DNA of 22,534 nucleotides, from NCBI GenBank assembly GCA_046727575.1, contig JBKPCV010000239.1:1-22534 (forward strand), read 5' to 3'. Position 1 is the first letter of the stretch. Each line of letters starts with the position of its first letter. The position numbers and the translations under genes are program-made. The notes under the pieces are model-generated. The model did not search any database. It saw only the letters and a program-made list of their open reading frames with translations, and was not told where the DNA came from. This DNA is from DASPTH01 sp046727575 (GTDB taxonomy: Bacteria > Actinomycetota > Acidimicrobiia > IMCC26256 > DASPTH01). Of this stretch, positions 21,216 through 22,534 are shown one piece after another.

Positions 21216-22355
21216 TCAGTGGAACAGTGCGACCGTCGCGGTGAAACCGTGGAGGAAATTCTTGCCGCCGACCGGGCCGATCTCGCCCGCGCACAGCGCA
21301 CCCGCTACCGGGAGCGGGCCGAGCAACTGGTCGAGCACGCCCGCGTCGTGGTCCGGCACCCCGAAGAATCGGCGTCCGCGGCCGTTGCAAGTGAACAGCA
21401 ACGCGGCCTCGGCGTCGTGACCCGCGAGCAGTTCGTGCAGGTCGACGTCAGCCGCAGCAGCGTCCCGGACATGGAACTGCACCGTTTGGCCGACGTTCAC
21501 CTCGTCGCCGATTGCGAGGGCGCCCGATTCCGGATCCGCGCCCATGACGTTGCGGACGAGGAAGTCGCCGCGCGCGAACTCCGCTTTGTGCTCGTCGACG
21601 ACGAGCCCCACGTGCAGGCCGGCGCGAATCAGATCACGGTCTTCCTCCGTCGCGGCGGCGGCGCACTCCTGGAGACGCGTCAGCGCCGGTTGCCCGGCGA
21701 GCTCCTCCATCCGGTTGCGCACGCCTCGTGTGACCACGTAGGGACTGCCGAGCGGGCGACACCCCTGTGAAACGACCGCGGCAACGTCGACCCCGTCGAT
21801 CAGCACTCCGACGGCGCCCGCAGCACTGACGCGGCCGTCGAGCACCAGCCGGTTCCCGCCCGGCCCGTGCGCCGCCGACGCCGCGCCGCCGATCACCTGC
21901 GGGCCCGTCCGAGCCTCGTCGAGCCGTCGCAGGAAACCGTCGGTCGGGAAGCTGAACGGGTCGGTGAGCAACACCAGGGTCGACGGTTCGTGGTCGAGCT
22001 CCGGCCAGCCGACGATCGCGTGGCCATCCGGCGTCTCCTCGAGCGCGAGCGAGATCGGCGTCAGCCGCGCGCCGGGCAGTCGCGCGGCGAAGAGCGAGAC
22101 CCCGGGACCGTCCTCGATCTCGTGCGCGCCGCCGATGACCGCGACCGTCGTCGCGCCGAGCAGCACCTCCGGATCGAGCAGGTTCCCGAGCGCGTACGCC
22201 AGGTCGTCGAAGGCGCCGACGAAGTGCGGCGACACGAAGCACACGACGAGGTTCGGATCCTCGCCCGAGAGCGCATCGAGGACCTGACCAGCAGCCTCGC
22301 CCACGGCATGCGCGGCGACCGGGTGCTGCGAAGAGGCGGCGGCATACCTCGCCAC
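21216..22355 (-). CDS. FIST N- and C-terminal domain protein
   Basis: Soluble protein of 379 residues with a FIST N domain (about 25-210) followed by a FIST C domain (about 215-365). Supporting stretches are PNLVVCFVSPHFVG (about 34), VLLGATTVAVIGG (about 64), ALFTDP-like VLLTDPFSFPTDGF, and VIGGAASAAHGPGG in the N domain. VVSQGCRPLGSPYVVT marks the domain boundary, and LLFTCNGRGRRFFG, GALCAGEIGPVGGKNFLHGFTA lie at the end (two consecutive parts of the family signature). FIST domains are proposed ligand-binding sensory domains, often attached to signalling proteins. Here the pair stands alone, with no kinase or cyclase partner nearby. GTG at 22355 is exactly 6 nt after TAGCAT. The palindromic repeats begin immediately upstream. 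Confidence 0.88.
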   Translation of the reverse strand: MARYAAASSQHPVAAHAVGEAAGQVLDALSGEDPNLVVCFVSPHFVGAFDDLAYALGNLLDPEVLLGATTVAVIGGAHEIEDGPGVSLFAARLPGARLTPISLALEETPDGHAIVGWPELDHEPSTLVLLTDPFSFPTDGFLRRLDEARTGPQVIGGAASAAHGPGGNRLVLDGRVSAAGAVGVLIDGVDVAAVVSQGCRPLGSPYVVTRGVRNRMEELAGQPALTRLQECAAAATEEDRDLIRAGLHVGLVVDEHKAEFARGDFLVRNVMGADPESGALAIGDEVNVGQTVQFHVRDAAAADVDLHELLAGHDAEAALLFTCNGRGRRFFGVPDHDAGVLDQLLGPLPVAGALCAGEIGPVGGKNFLHGFTATVALFH

Positions 22356-22361
22356 ACCCGC

Positions 22362-22367
22362 ATGCTA
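22362..22367 (-). promoter_or_regulatory. Putative leaderless -10 box (TAGCAT) of the FIST gene
   Basis: On the minus strand TAGCAT, 6 nt (GCGGGT), then the GTG at 22355. The first copy of the tandem repeat starts at the next base upstream, so the -35 region would be inside the repeat hairpin. Confidence 0.5.
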
Positions 22368-22424
22368 GGAGCGAGCGTCGCCGAGCCGGGTACCCCGGCT
22401 CGGCAGCGAGCGACCCGACATGGA
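22368..22424. repeat. 57-bp palindromic repeat, copy 1
   Basis: Unit beginning GGAGCGAGCGTC. A perfect 11-bp hairpin, GCCGAGCCGGG (22380-22390) and CCCGGCTCGGC (22394-22404) with loop TAC, is flanked on both sides by direct GCGAGCG motifs. The unit ends in CGACCCGACATGGA. It is identical over all 57 bases to copy 2. Confidence 0.9.
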
Positions 22425-22481
22425 GGAGCGAGCGTCGCCGAGCCGGGTACCCCGGCTCGGCAGCGAGCGACCCGACATGGA
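22425..22481. repeat. 57-bp palindromic repeat, copy 2
   Basis: Exact duplicate of copy 1, directly adjacent. The hairpin arms lie at 22437-22447 and 22451-22461. The 57-bp period is a multiple of three, so the reverse strand reads a 19-residue repeated peptide; I regard that as coincidental. Confidence 0.9.
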
Positions 22482-22500
22482 GGAGCGACCCGACATGTAG
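22482..22500. repeat. Internally deleted third copy of the palindromic repeat
   Basis: GGAGCGACCCGACATG joins the first 7 bases of the unit directly to its last part. The missing 39 bp run between GCGA direct repeats and contain the whole hairpin. This looks like a slippage or hairpin-excision deletion. Confidence 0.75.
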
Positions 22501-22504
22501 GTAC

Positions 22505-22531
22505 CCCAAACCGGCGCGTGCGCGGTTCGGG
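22505..22531. terminator. Possible hairpin at the window edge
   Basis: CCCAAACCG (22505-22513) pairs with CGGTTCGGG (22523-22531) except for one A/C mismatch, around a 9-nt loop. It could be the terminator of a gene lying beyond the right edge. No T-tract is seen and the neighbouring gene is outside the window. Confidence 0.3.
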
Positions 22532-22534
22532 CAC

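Noticed and set aside
22368..22500. CRISPR array
   Set aside because: The repeats are directly adjacent, with no spacers, and the unit is a hairpin with deletion remnants; no cas gene is present.
22061..22534. Minus-strand frame with a 19-residue repeated peptide
   Set aside because: The peptide repeat is only the 57-bp DNA repeat read in frame (57 is divisible by 3), and the rest is out of frame within the FIST gene.

Overview
This window comes from the chromosome of a GC-rich actinobacterium. The combination of a CofG/CofH fusion FO synthase (coenzyme F420), a GlcDEF-type oxidase, many GTG starts and many promoters that look leaderless suggests Actinomycetota, possibly an Acidimicrobiia-like lineage. 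The lineage is my inference; no rRNA marker is present. I see no phage, transposase, integrase, CRISPR array, tRNA or rRNA. Genes are tightly packed, with stop/start overlaps inside operons and almost no intergenic space.

Layout, left to right. 28-486 (+) fxsA. 496-2081 (-) is a two-gene unit: an uncharacterised protein followed by a crotonase-family protein. 2169-4895 (+) holds a polyprenyl diphosphate synthase and an ABC-2 exporter (ATPase plus permease). 4969-6496 (-) holds ctaB (heme O synthase) followed by an overlapping TlpA/ResA-like thioredoxin, consistent with cytochrome oxidase assembly. 6560-6889 (+) is a GroES-like protein. 6880-7677 (-) is a cysteine-rich uncharacterised protein. 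7797-11646 (+) is glcD-glcE-glcF plus a 67-residue protein, all overlapping. 11643-16838 (-) is a four-gene unit transcribed pgl, fbiC, adenosine-kinase-like pfkB, LOG-family nucleotide hydrolase. 16876-17991 (+) is a single gene fusing a class I methyltransferase to a Mug-type DNA glycosylase. 17995-21098 (-) is tkt-tal. 21216-22355 (-) is a FIST-domain protein. The right edge is a tandem palindromic repeat.

How the genes fit together. tkt, tal and pgl are pentose-phosphate enzymes. The zwf and opcA genes that lie between tal and pgl in Mycobacterium are missing here, and pgl instead heads an operon with fbiC. That arrangement suggests, without proving, that the 6-phosphogluconolactone could come from an F420-dependent glucose-6-phosphate dehydrogenase encoded elsewhere. 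The translationally coupled pfkB-LOG pair could interconvert nucleoside, nucleotide, base and ribose-5-phosphate, next to the genes that use pentose phosphates. ctaB, the thioredoxin and possibly the ABC exporter relate to respiratory chain assembly.

The most noteworthy signals are: (i) a 57-bp unit with an 11-bp perfect hairpin, present as two identical tandem copies and one internally deleted copy upstream of the FIST gene, with a diverged copy that forms part of the coding sequence of the pfkB C-terminal tail; (ii) the methyltransferase-Mug fusion; (iii) a repeated TAnnnT-N6-GTG architecture predicting leaderless mRNAs; (iv) back-to-back promoters sharing one -10 box between pgl and the fusion gene; (v) a perfect 14-bp inverted repeat at the convergent end of the fusion gene and tal. 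All functions are assigned by reading motifs, not by database search.
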